From Pyrinomonadaceae bacterium (lineage in GTDB: Bacteria > Acidobacteriota > Blastocatellia > Pyrinomonadales > Pyrinomonadaceae), in contig DASUNM010000011.1 in the NCBI GenBank assembly GCA_036277115.1, forward strand, positions 1-64,000: DNA of 64,000 nucleotides, in the 5' to 3' direction. Made by a program: the position numbers and the translations under genes. This document shows, piece by piece, positions 7,815 through 17,000 of this stretch (its first letter is position 1; each line of letters opens with the position of its first letter). The notes under the pieces were generated by a model that was not told the origin of the DNA, searched no databases, and saw only the letters and a program-made list of their open reading frames with translations.

Positions 7815-7991
7815 AAAAGCAGGAAGCCCGGTCATTTCTGACCGGGCTCTTGATAGGGGGGCTATTGAACTGAAGGATCGCTCGGCGGGCGGCTGGCGCA
7901 GCGGCTTGCAGCGCTCAGAGAAGTGATGGCGGCGGGGGCACGTTTAACTTCATCGTGCTTGCCGACTTAATCCTCAGCACCTGCCGTGCCA
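7815..7991 (-). ncRNA. Candidate small RNA/leader unit, copy B
   Basis: The second copy of the unit, 177 nt. On the minus strand a promoter-like pair, TTGGCG (8027-8022) and TACAAG (8004-7999) with a 17-bp spacer, would start transcription near 7992. That is where homology between the copies begins. The unit ends in the hairpin AGCCCGGTCA/TGACCGGGCT (7848-7825) and then a T-rich tail. The 5' GGCACG and the GCACG just before the ORF both complement CGTGCC inside the ORF, so two mutually exclusive stems are possible. No known RNA family was recognised. Confidence 0.5.
7915..7953 (-). CDS. 12-codon polyproline ORF, copy B
   Basis: Encodes the same peptide as copy A (MKLNVPPPPSLL, TGA stop) in an identical local context. 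The nucleotide sequence of the ORF is also unchanged between copies, so copy comparison does not distinguish protein from RNA selection. Confidence 0.35.
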   Translation of the reverse strand: MKLNVPPPPSLL

Positions 7992-7998
7992 CGACCGG

Positions 7999-8027
7999 CT
8001 TGTAAAGAGCAAAGTGCAACGCGCCAA
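7999..8027 (-). promoter_or_regulatory. Possible promoter for unit copy B
   Basis: TTGGCG, 17 bp, TACAAG on the minus strand; four of six bases match each sigma-70 consensus hexamer. The predicted start coincides with the upstream edge of the duplicated unit, which supports the call. Confidence 0.4.
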
Positions 8028-8040
8028 GCACAAAACGAAA

Positions 8041-8071
8041 GCGGCAAGAGTCATCGTAAGACTCTTGCCGC
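8041..8071 (-). terminator. Rho-independent terminator of the TPR gene
   Basis: A perfect 12-bp stem, GCGGCAAGAGTC/GACTCTTGCCGC, has a 7-nt loop and is followed on the minus strand by TTTCGTTTTG. It lies 33 bp after the stop codon of the 596-residue TPR gene. Confidence 0.85.
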
Positions 8072-8103
8072 CTTGCTCTTAACGCTTTGCTCTTTGCCGC
8101 CCG

Positions 8104-9894
8104 CTACGGTCTTCCCATCGTCACTTGCCTTTGCAGCGCGACGGCTTCCTGATTCGCGGAATCGAGAGTCATGGCGCTCGCCGCGTACTTGCGTGCTTCG
8201 CCGATGTCTCCGCGCTCAAGAAAGATTCGACCCAGCAGAATGTGCGCATCAATCGCTTTCGCCGACGGGTCCCAAAAGATGGCCGTCTTGAGGGACGCAA
8301 TGGCAGCCTCCTGATCGCCACGCCGTTGATTGATGCGACCGCTCAAAAGAAACGCTTCGGCATTCGTCGGTTCAATCACCAGCAGCTTTCGAATCTCGAC
8401 CATTGCTTCATCGTCGCGTCCCTGCTGATACAGTTCGCGAATTTTGTTTAGAGCTTCTTCAGTGTTATCGACTTTAGCCTGCTCAATCAGCTGTAGCCGC
8501 GTCAGGTTCGAAAGATCGACCTGGTTCAACACGTCGCGCGAGCGCGGCGAGACGTTGGGAATCGTTTGGGACTTTTGCCATTCGGTTTGCCACTTGGCAT
8601 AGCTGGCCTGCATGTAAACACGCGCCTGATTGTCCGCCGCATTCGCTGGTTCAGCGCGGCCCGCGCGCTCCTGTGTCTTTGCGAGCAGGAAGTACGCCTG
8701 GCCATCACGGGGATCTGCGGCGATTACTTTCTCGAGTTTCTCGGCGGCGTCGGCGTACTTTTCAGAAAGGAACAAAGCGTAGCCATAGTTGAAAAGAACC
8801 GTAGCGTCATCGGGTGACGAATCGGCGGCGCGCGAAAGCAAAGTTATCGCTTGCAGCAACAGCCGCGTCTTCTCCTCGGGTTTCTTTTCGGCCTTTGCGG
8901 CGGCGATCGAAACGGCGCCGGCGTTGTTGTAGACGGCAACGAGAGGCATCACCTTCTCGTCCGCCAATGGCACCAGAATCTCGAGCGCCTTCTTGTCCTC
9001 GCCGAGTTTCCAATATGCGAGCCCGGCGTAAAACTGCGCTTCGCCATAATGCGGCTCTCTCTTTTGCACCATCGTGAGGTACTCAGCGGCCTCTTTCAGT
9101 TGACCCTGACTCAAATGAAACTCGCCGAGCGCGAACGCCGCCTGCGAATAAACGGCGCCGCCGTTCTCTTTCTCAAACAGCTTCATCGCGTTCTTCAAGT
9201 AGATGGCGCGCGTCGGGTCCTTGGCCGCGGTCAGCAGGCCTTTCATGTAGGCTTCGAATGCCTGAGGCGGAACGCGCGTCGCTTCCTGGATGAGCTGGTT
9301 GCGTGAAAACGAAAGGGCCTTGTCGCGCTGCGAAAGAATCTGATAGGCGAGCTCGCCATTCATCTTTTGCAGGTCGGTCACGGTGCCGCCAAAGTCGTAA
9401 ACGCGGGGCGCCCACGCACCGTCGAACACGTCACCGGCCATGCGACCTTCGTTGATCCGGACGACGCGCGCTTCCCCTGCGATCGTTGCCAGGGCCTTTG
9501 CCGTTTCGGGTTTGTCGGGCGAGGCCGCCGGAACCGTCACGTTGAAATTACCGATGACGATGATCGTGGCTCTTAGTTCGCGAGCGATCTTGATCGCCGT
9601 GGCGCGCGACGGCAGCACGGTCAGCGGCAGATGCAAGCGTTGATACGCCACGGCTCGCTCGTCACCCGTGATCACGACCAGGCCGGGTTTAGTCAATAAA
9701 GTCGACATCGAGTCAGCGAAGCTCTCGCCGATCCAGTTAAATTCGGGATGATTTGAGCGGTTCTCGAACGGCAACACGACAACGGTTTCCGTCGCGCCTG
9801 ACTGCGCCAAAGTGGCTGGGGCAGACGCCGTCGAAACGACCAGCGAAACAACAACAGTCGAGAATATTGCGAATAATCGTCTAAACATCAGCAA
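8104..9894 (-). CDS. Exported TPR protein with FlgO/CsgG-like N-terminal domain
   Basis: A 596-residue protein with a signal peptide (residues ~1-30, TASAPATLAQS). Residues ~36-190 (VVVLPFENRSNHPEFNWIG then ESFADSMSTLL) resemble the FlgO/CsgG/TolB-N-like fold found in envelope proteins. The rest is mostly tetratricopeptide repeats in two blocks (~245-440 and ~490-590), with typical AxxxLxxAI spacing. The likely role is a periplasmic scaffold; no enzyme motif is visible. The gene is monocistronic with a strong terminator. Start choice between MLM and MFRR is uncertain by two residues. Confidence 0.75.
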   Translation of the reverse strand: MLMFRRLFAIFSTVVVSLVVSTASAPATLAQSGATETVVVLPFENRSNHPEFNWIGESFADSMSTLLTKPGLVVITGDERAVAYQRLHLPLTVLPSRATAIKIARELRATIIVIGNFNVTVPAASPDKPETAKALATIAGEARVVRINEGRMAGDVFDGAWAPRVYDFGGTVTDLQKMNGELAYQILSQRDKALSFSRNQLIQEATRVPPQAFEAYMKGLLTAAKDPTRAIYLKNAMKLFEKENGGAVYSQAAFALGEFHLSQGQLKEAAEYLTMVQKREPHYGEAQFYAGLAYWKLGEDKKALEILVPLADEKVMPLVAVYNNAGAVSIAAAKAEKKPEEKTRLLLQAITLLSRAADSSPDDATVLFNYGYALFLSEKYADAAEKLEKVIAADPRDGQAYFLLAKTQERAGRAEPANAADNQARVYMQASYAKWQTEWQKSQTIPNVSPRSRDVLNQVDLSNLTRLQLIEQAKVDNTEEALNKIRELYQQGRDDEAMVEIRKLLVIEPTNAEAFLLSGRINQRRGDQEAAIASLKTAIFWDPSAKAIDAHILLGRIFLERGDIGEARKYAASAMTLDSANQEAVALQRQVTMGRP

Positions 9895-9973
9895 AAACCT
9901 TTGGAAAACGGTCGGGAAAAATTCGATGCGTCTATCTTAACAGCGGTTGGACGACGTGGCGAAGGGTGCTCCA

Positions 9974-10029
9974 TGTCCAACGTCTAATGCCCAATGTCCA
10001 GCCCCAACATCGAACTTGGAACTTTAAAC
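9974..10029. repeat. Degenerate heptamer-period repeat
   Basis: Units TGTCCAA, CGTCTAA, TGCCCAA, TGTCCAG, then CCCCAAC, ATCGAAC, TTGGAAC, TTTAAAC. The 7-bp phase is kept throughout although the sequence drifts. It lies between the BON and TPR genes. Confidence 0.6.
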
Positions 10030-10069
10030 CATTAGACTTTGGACCCTACTCTGGAGTAGGACATTGTTC

Positions 10070-10648
10070 CTACGGCGTGGCCCCAATCACCACCAATTGA
10101 TTGTCGACGGCCACCACGCCTCGGATTGCGCGAATGGTGCGCTCGACCCGCTGTTTGGTTTCGGCTGATGGAACTGACCCGATGATGGTCACACGGCCGG
10201 CTTCGACGATGGTGCTGACGTCCAGGTTCTCCAACGCCGGATCAGATCGAGAAGCGCGCTCAATCTGGGCCTGGATAGTTGCATCATCGACGGTCGCTGC
10301 CGCAGTTTCGCCGGCCGGTTCAGGCGATTCGGAAGGTCGCGTCGATGTCGCTGTGGGCGTCGGTGTCGGCGTCGGTGATTGCGCCGCGAGCGGTCCGGAA
10401 GGCACGGTCTGTTGAGCGTCGAAGGTCGAATCCATCGGATCGTATGGCCGGCTGGTGACAAAGAGAGCGAGAAACGTGGCCAGCGCCGCGGCGCCGATGA
10501 CGCTAAGTGCGACAACCCCCTCGCGCGATCCGGTTCGGCGGCGCGGTGGCCCGGCACTGCGGGATGGCCGGGAAGTGGAAACGACGACTCGCTTTCTGTC
10601 TTGCCGATGCATGAGTTGCGACACGTAACCTACCAATTGGGATTGCAA
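10070..10648 (-). CDS. Membrane-anchored BON-domain protein
   Basis: A 192-residue protein. A basic N-terminus is followed by one membrane helix (residues ~45-66, VVALSVIGAAALATFLALFV). A Pro/Thr-rich linker (PTPTPTPTAT) leads to a C-terminal BON domain (~118-190, DDATIQAQIERASRSDPAL, then a VTIIGSVPSAETKQRV segment and GVVAVDNQLVV). BON domains bind phospholipid or act in envelope maintenance (OsmY, secretins). The start could instead be Met13 (10612). Divergent from the Cys-rich protein gene at 10746. Confidence 0.8.
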   Translation of the reverse strand: MQSQLVGYVSQLMHRQDRKRVVVSTSRPSRSAGPPRRRTGSREGVVALSVIGAAALATFLALFVTSRPYDPMDSTFDAQQTVPSGPLAAQSPTPTPTPTATSTRPSESPEPAGETAAATVDDATIQAQIERASRSDPALENLDVSTIVEAGRVTIIGSVPSAETKQRVERTIRAIRGVVAVDNQLVVIGATP

Positions 10649-10745
10649 ATCTGCAAGGCGTTTAAATCTCGCCGTTCAAACCCCAAGCGTACGGGAACAG
10701 AGACGTGCGTCGAGCGTCTAATCCTTTAATCGAAGGAGCCGAGTC

Positions 10746-11243
10746 ATGTCGCGCTTTTCAGATCCACTTTCACGTGTGAGAGTCGCCAGTCCATGTCCGG
10801 CGGATTGGGACAAAATGATTGGTAACGAACGGATTCGCTTCTGCGGTCAATGCGAGTTGAATGTTTACAACCTATCCGCCATGACCAGAACTCAGGCTGA
10901 AGATTTGATCGCCGGCACTGAGCGACGTCTCTGTATCAGATACTATCGACGAAAAGATGGCTCGATCCTGACGCGCGATTGTCCCGTCGGGCTGGCGCGA
11001 TTAAAGCAGCGCATGTCACGAATTCGACGCGCCGTGGCGGCGGGACTCCTGGGTTTCTTTGCCGGTGCATCGGGCAGCTATGCCGTCAACGGATTCAAAA
11101 CCGTAATGGGTGAACCGCAAGTGGTCGGCATAATGGTGACCGAACCTAAACCACCGGCAACCCTGCCCGAGGTTGGCACAGACCTCGACAGATACGAAGT
11201 GACAGGTACATTCGTCCCGGTAAAACGCCGCAAGCGTCGTTAA
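10746..11243 (+). CDS. Cys-rich DW/CxxC protein with one membrane helix
   Basis: A 165-residue protein with a good RBS (AAGGAG, 7 nt before ATG). The N-terminal ~85 residues carry Cys and aromatic positions typical of an Acidobacteriota-rich family of unknown function: CPADW, IRFCGQCELNVYNLS, a LCIRYYRRKDG segment and TRDCPVG. The CGQC pair plus the two later Cys could bind a metal (inference). Residues ~100-120 form one helix (GLLGFFAGASGSYAVNG), followed by a Pro-rich tail. No function is known to me. Confidence 0.7.
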   Translation: MSRFSDPLSRVRVASPCPADWDKMIGNERIRFCGQCELNVYNLSAMTRTQAEDLIAGTERRLCIRYYRRKDGSILTRDCPVGLARLKQRMSRIRRAVAAGLLGFFAGASGSYAVNGFKTVMGEPQVVGIMVTEPKPPATLPEVGTDLDRYEVTGTFVPVKRRKRR

Positions 11244-11366
11244 TCTCAATTCGCGTCCCAACTAACTACTCCGCTGAAATCCTGCGCAAGTCTCCACCAG
11301 TACCTCGTTCTAATCGTGAGCGCGGAAGTGCGCGTCCGGTAAGTTCATCCTGGAGGGTTAGTCATC

Positions 11367-12809
11367 ATGAAACGCCTGGTAAGCGGACTCTTTGCTGTAA
11401 CGCTGATTTTTACGAGCGTCGCGAGCACGTTCGCACAAACATCTGAACAAACTACGACGGCTGCCGATCGGCAGTCAGTGAACATCACGGTTTACAACTC
11501 AAACCTGGGCCTGGTGCGTGAGACGCGGCGATTGAACCTGCCGGCGGGTCGCATCGCTCTGCGTTTCGCGGACGTCACGGCACAGATTCGGCCTGAGACG
11601 GTGCATCTGGCTTCGCTTCTGTCACCGACCGCGTTGCGGATTCTCGAACAGAATTATCAGTACGACTTGCTGAATCCGGCAAAGCTGCTCGACAAGTTTG
11701 TCGGCAAACAGATCACGCTGGTCCTGCGTCGCTATCAGAACAACTCGGAAATTTTTGAGCCCGTACAGGCGACGTTGCTTTCAAACAATGCGGGCCAGGT
11801 GTGGCGCATCAACGGGCAGATCGTGATCAATCCTGCGAACATCGTCGAGATGCGCTTTCCCGATGTGCCGAAGAATCTCGTCGCCACCCCGACTTTGGTT
11901 TGGGACATCGAGAACCGCGAGTCAGGCCCGCAGACGATTGAGGCGAGCTATCTCACCAACGGGATGAATTGGCGCGCTGACTACGTGCTGGTCGTCAATG
12001 CGGATGACACGAAGGGCGATTTGCAGGGCTGGGTCACGTTGATGAATTCCAGCGGCGCGACGTTTGAGAATGCGCGACTGCAACTGGTCGCCGGCGACGT
12101 CAATCGTGTTTCTGAGGAACGTACCTATGACATGGCGGTGAGCATGGCGCGAGGACAATCCAAGAATGAAGCTCAATTCCAGGAGCAAGGCTTCTTTGAA
12201 TATCACCTTTACACGTTACAGCGGCCGGCGACGATTCGTGACAACGAAACCAAGCAGGTCTCGCTGCTCGAGGCCGCCGGATTCGAGGTAAAAAAGGAGT
12301 TCGTCGTCAACGGGCAGCGTCACTACTACCAGAGCTACAACAATCCCGGCCAGCCCATCAAAGAGAAGGTTGGCGTGTTCATGCAGTTTCGCAACGCGCA
12401 GCAGAACAAACTCGGCATGCCGCTGCCGGCCGGTACGATTCGGCTGTACAAAAAGGACACGACCGGCAATCAGCAGTTCATCGGTGAGGACAAGATCGAT
12501 CACACGCCGAAGGACGAGGATGTGCGCGTGAAAGTCGGCGACGCTTTTGACATCGTCGCGGAACGCAAGCAGACCGACTACAAAGTGATCGCGCGTAATG
12601 TGTACGAGTACGCTTACGAAATCAAAATTCGAAATCACAAAGAAACCGCCGTGAGCGTGATTGTGAACGAACCAATCGGCGGCGATTGGGAAATGATTTC
12701 GTCGAGCTTCGAAGCGAAGAAGACCGCAGCGTTTGCCGCGCAGTTCAATGTGCCCGTCGCTAAAGACGGCGAAGCGACGTTGAGCTATCGCGTGCGCGTG
12801 CGGTACTAA
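11367..12809 (+). CDS. Exported DUF4139 domain protein
   Basis: A 480-residue protein with signal peptide [19 protein letters not shown]...FAQ and a GGAGG RBS. The first half has the conserved opening [17 protein letters not shown], which matches the N-terminal part of this family. The C-terminal half is the DUF4139 beta-rich domain ending in [19 protein letters not shown]. Family members are exported, and some are annotated as mucoidy-inhibitor-like; no biochemical role is established. A terminator follows at 12833. Confidence 0.85.
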   Translation: MKRLVSGLFAVTLIFTSVASTFAQTSEQTTTAADRQSVNITVYNSNLGLVRETRRLNLPAGRIALRFADVTAQIRPETVHLASLLSPTALRILEQNYQYDLLNPAKLLDKFVGKQITLVLRRYQNNSEIFEPVQATLLSNNAGQVWRINGQIVINPANIVEMRFPDVPKNLVATPTLVWDIENRESGPQTIEASYLTNGMNWRADYVLVVNADDTKGDLQGWVTLMNSSGATFENARLQLVAGDVNRVSEERTYDMAVSMARGQSKNEAQFQEQGFFEYHLYTLQRPATIRDNETKQVSLLEAAGFEVKKEFVVNGQRHYYQSYNNPGQPIKEKVGVFMQFRNAQQNKLGMPLPAGTIRLYKKDTTGNQQFIGEDKIDHTPKDEDVRVKVGDAFDIVAERKQTDYKVIARNVYEYAYEIKIRNHKETAVSVIVNEPIGGDWEMISSSFEAKKTAAFAAQFNVPVAKDGEATLSYRVRVRY

Positions 12810-12832
12810 GCCGCAGTCACGGGCGGCTTTCT

Positions 12833-12865
12833 ATGGCGCAGGTTGTCAGCCTGCGCCATTTTTGT
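12833..12865 (+). terminator. Rho-independent terminator
   Basis: ATGGCGCAGG / CCTGCGCCAT stem with a 7-nt loop, followed by TTTTG, 24 bp after the DUF4139 stop codon. Confidence 0.9.
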
Positions 12866-12879
12866 TATACCCGCCGCCC

Positions 12880-13809
12880 ATGAAACGCAGTTATCGAATA
12901 GCCTCATTAGCCATCGTCTTATCGTTAGCGGTGGTAAGCGCTTCGTCGCAGGAAAAACAAGCCTCTCAATCTCTCGAATCGCGAATCCGCGCTGAAGTCG
13001 CTCCCTTCAAGGGAAAAGTCTTTCTCTACGCAAAGAACCTCGATACCGGCCAAACCTACTCATTCAATGGTGACGAGCGCGTGCGAACCGCGAGCACGAT
13101 CAAGATCGCCGTGATGATTGAAGCGTTCGCGCGGGTCGCCGAAGGCCGCGCGAAGTGGACTGACGAACTGGTTCTGACAAAGGCGGCACGATACGGTGGC
13201 TCGGGAATTCTCCCCGAACTAAGCGATGGGCTCCGCCTCACTCTGCAAGACGCCGTGCGCCTGATGATGGTGCTCAGCGACAACACGGCGACGAACCTGG
13301 TCCTTGATCATCTGACAACCGACGCGGTTAACGAACGCATGAACTCTCTCGGTTTCAAGGCTACGCGCATCATGCGTCGCGTCGGCGGCGGCGGAGAGAG
13401 CAAGGAAGGGAAGTTAGGCGATAACCTGAAGCGTTTCGGCCTGGGCGCAACCACCCCTCACGAAATGATACAGATCATGGAGAAGCTTGAGCGCGGCGAA
13501 ATCGTCAGCAAGGAAGCGTCAAAGCAGATGCTCGATCTGATGAAGCGCGAGCAAGGTCGCAACTCAATTGGCCGCGACCTGCCCGGCGTTCCGATGGCCA
13601 GCAAATACGGCGCTCTCGATTTGTTACGAAGCTGTGTCGCGATCCTCTACACGAAGCAGGGAACGATCGCGATCGCGATCACCGTCGACGAAATGCCAGA
13701 GGTAATTTGGTCCGTCGATAACCCGGCTTATCTGTTGATGATGCGTTTGTCGTCCATTCTCGCGACCGACAGCACGTTCTTAAGTAGACCCAAAATCTTG
13801 GATCGCTGA
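12880..13809 (+). CDS. Class A beta-lactamase-like serine hydrolase
   Basis: A 309-residue exported protein. The start is set at MKRSYRIASL (12880) because a signal peptide follows; the upstream TTG would lie inside the terminator. Active-site motifs of the penicillin-binding/beta-lactamase fold are present: STIK (Ser72-Lys75), SDN (133-135) and SKYG in place of KTG near residue 245. It could hydrolyse beta-lactams or act on peptidoglycan peptides; sequence alone does not decide. It lies directly upstream of a TonB receptor. A decayed copy of its 3' end lies before the second receptor, so hydrolase and receptor form a duplicated unit. Confidence 0.85.
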   Translation: MKRSYRIASLAIVLSLAVVSASSQEKQASQSLESRIRAEVAPFKGKVFLYAKNLDTGQTYSFNGDERVRTASTIKIAVMIEAFARVAEGRAKWTDELVLTKAARYGGSGILPELSDGLRLTLQDAVRLMMVLSDNTATNLVLDHLTTDAVNERMNSLGFKATRIMRRVGGGGESKEGKLGDNLKRFGLGATTPHEMIQIMEKLERGEIVSKEASKQMLDLMKREQGRNSIGRDLPGVPMASKYGALDLLRSCVAILYTKQGTIAIAITVDEMPEVIWSVDNPAYLLMMRLSSILATDSTFLSRPKILDR

Positions 13810-13944
13810 CTAAGGAAACGCATCCGAAATTATGAATTGCATCTCACCATATTTTTGAAAATAGTGTGGGGCTTTCTCTGGCAAAGCCCAATGAGAAACT
13901 TAAGATAGCGCGGAATTGTTGAACTCCCTCCACTGCCCACTTGG

Positions 13945-13965
13945 TGGAATACTAAGTGCCTGTCC
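13945..13965 (+). promoter_or_regulatory. Shared upstream motif of TonB receptor 1
   Basis: GGAATACTAAGTGCCTGTCC matches GGAATAAGAAGTGCCTGTCC at 18293-18312 upstream of receptor 2 (18 of 20 bases). The surrounding DNA is otherwise dissimilar. It could be a conserved operator or leader element, or simply a remnant of the duplication. Confidence 0.45.
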
Positions 13966-14077
13966 AGCTTTCGGAAGCCCTCTTACCTAAAGGAACTGAC
14001 TAGGCTTGCTCAAGGTCCGAGTCTCCCCGTCTAAAAATTAGGATGTTTTGAGGTCTGTAATTTTTCAAGGAGGAAGA

Positions 14078-17000
14078 ATGAAAACAACGAGGCTCTTCTC
14101 ACTTTTTTTCACAGTACTTGGTCTCTCCATAGTCATCTGTCTTAGTTCTTTGACTGGATTAGCGCAGTCGGGAACGGCTTCAATTCGCGGCACTGTCAAA
14201 GACCAGCAGGGTAATGTGGTCGCTGGCGCAAAAGTTACCGTTAGGAATGAAGCAAAAAATTTCAGTCGTGATCAGATCACGGGTTCGGACGGCGCATACG
14301 TATTTACCGCGCTCCCTCCGGACACCTACGTCGTCGATGTAGAAGCCGCAGGCTTCAAGAAAGTCAGGGCCGAGAACGTTGCGGCCCTGGTTGATACAGC
14401 AAAGGATCTGGATGTCACCCTGGAGGTTGGCGCGATCAGTGAAACGATCACGGTGACCGGGGGATTGGACGCACCGCTCAACACGTCGGATGCCTCAATT
14501 GGAAATGCAATCGAATCGCGGCGGATCCAAGAGCTTCCGCTAAACGCCCGCAATATAGTCGGATTGCTTTCGCTGCAACCTGGCGTCACTCGGCAAGGCG
14601 AAGTAAATGGCGGCCGTCGTGACCAGGCGAATATTACGCTCGATGGTGTTGACGTTAACGAGCAACAGACGGGTCTCGATCCGGTTAACGGAAGTACCAC
14701 CGTGACACCGGGTGACGCCTTTGCCAGCGTCCTGCGCGTGACCCCTGATTCCGTTCAGGAGTTTCGCGTCACCACGTCTTCGCCGAACGCTGACCAGGGC
14801 AGATCTTCCGGGGCCCAGGTTTCGCTGGTGACGAAGTCAGGCACTAACGACTTTCACGGATCTGCTTTTTGGTATCATCGGAACACTGTCACCACGGCCA
14901 ACGACTTTTTTAATAACGCCGCCGGCAATTTTGTGGCGACCGATGCCGCGGTTGTCGCGGGTAATGCGCAAGTTGGAGATCCCAGAGTTCCGCGGCCAAA
15001 GTTGCTTCGGAACATTTTTGGTGGCTCACTCGGCGGCCCCATTATTAAGGATCGTTTTTTCTTCTTCTACAGTTATGAAGGCCGCCGCGATGCCGCAGAA
15101 CAATCGGTTCTCCGTTTTGTTCCCACGGCTTCGCTCAGACAAGGGAACGTAATCTACCGGACCCCCTCCGGCGCGCTCGCCACGTGGACTCCCGCCAACA
15201 TCGCTGCGGCATATCCCGCATTGGGAGGGGTCAACCCAGCCGCACTGGCAGTGCTTACCACCGCACCGTTGCCGAACGACTTTAGTATCGGTGATGGACT
15301 TAACCGCGCCGGATTCCGCTTCAATGCGCCTATCAAGAACGAGTTTGAAGCCCATACAGCGCGACTTGATTTTAGTGTCACGGATCGTCAGACCCTCTTC
15401 TTCCGAGGAAACTATCAGGACGATTTGTACCAGCAGGCGCCGCAGTTTCCCACGACGCCTTCTCCGGCCCTCTGGTATCACCCGAAAGGTTTTGTCGGTG
15501 GGCATACCTGGGCTGTCACCAACAATCTGGTTAACAACTTCCGGATCGGCCTGACACGCCTCGCGCTTTCGCAGCAAGGCGATTCAGCGGACAATTCGCT
15601 TTCGTTCCGGGATGTTTACACTCCCTTCCTGTTTCAACGTACGTTCAACCGCACCACACCGGTATGGAACCTGAGTGACGATGTTTCCTGGATTAAAGGG
15701 ACGCATACTTTCCAGTTTGGTACTAACATGCGGTTCATCCGCAACAATCGCGATAGTTTCGCGAATGCCTTCGACTCGGTGCTGGTTAATCCGTTCTTCT
15801 ATTCCGGTGGAGGAGCGACGCTTCTGCCAACCGCTCCCGCAAACCTGGCAGCTGGCTTTACCAGCGATTATCAATTCGCGATAGCGGCAGTTCTGGGCCG
15901 TGGCACGCAAAACGCCGCCAACCAGATCTTCAACAAGGATGGTTCCGCAGCCACTCCAGGTACGCCGTCCAGCAGATCTTACGCCACGGACGAGTATGAC
16001 TTTTATATTCAGGATTCGTGGAAGGTGCGGTCTGACCTGACCCTCACTCTCGGCTTGCGTTACGGTTTGAACACGCCGGTGTATGAGACAGGTGGGTTCC
16101 AATTGGTGCCTAACGTGAATCTCGGAGAGTTTTTCGAGAACCGCGTAAACGGCATGCGGACTGGTGTGCCCTATAACCAGTTAATCAGTTTCAACCTCGG
16201 TGGCAAAGCTAATAACGGTCCGGATTACTATGAGATGGACAAAAACAACTTTGCTCCGCAAGTTGCGGTCGCCTGGTCTCCGGATTTTGGTGACAACTGG
16301 TTTGGCCGTGCGTTCGGACGAAACGGGCGCTCAGTGCTCCGCGGTGGTTTCCGAATGTTGTATGACCGCGTCGGTAGTCAGTTGGCGGTTTCCTCAGAGG
16401 CTGAGAACTCGTTTGGCTTCTCAAACGCCACGACCAACACGTCCAACACCTTCAACACGACCACGGCCCCTCCACCGCTGGTGAGCGGCTTCAACCCGAA
16501 TGTGCGGACGCCGGCCTACGGTTTGAATCCGCCCACTCAGCTTAACTTCCCGCTTCAGCGGCCGCCGGGCTTCGGGATTTTTGCGAGTTTCGATCAGTCC
16601 TTGAAGACTCCGGTGCAGTACACCTGGAACGCGTCCTACGGTAGGGAACTGCCAAAAGGATTAGCGGTCGAGTTCAGTTACGTCGGCCGAATGGCGCAAG
16701 ATCTGTTGCTGGTGCGCGACGTTGCTCAACCTAATAACATCGTCGATCCGATTTCGCAGACGGATTGGTATTCAGCAGCAGCCAGGCTTACCGATTTTCG
16801 GCTCGCAAATACGCCGATTGCAAGCGTGCCGAATATCCCGTTCTTTGAAAACTGGTACCCAGGGCTCGGCGCCGCGCTTGGCGATCCAACCCTGAGCGCG
16901 ACGCAGGTGTTTTACCTGTTCCACGCCCGTCCGGCAGTCGGTGGATTCAATGTCGTTGACTACACCTTATTGCAGGAGATCTTTGATCGGGATGCACGCG

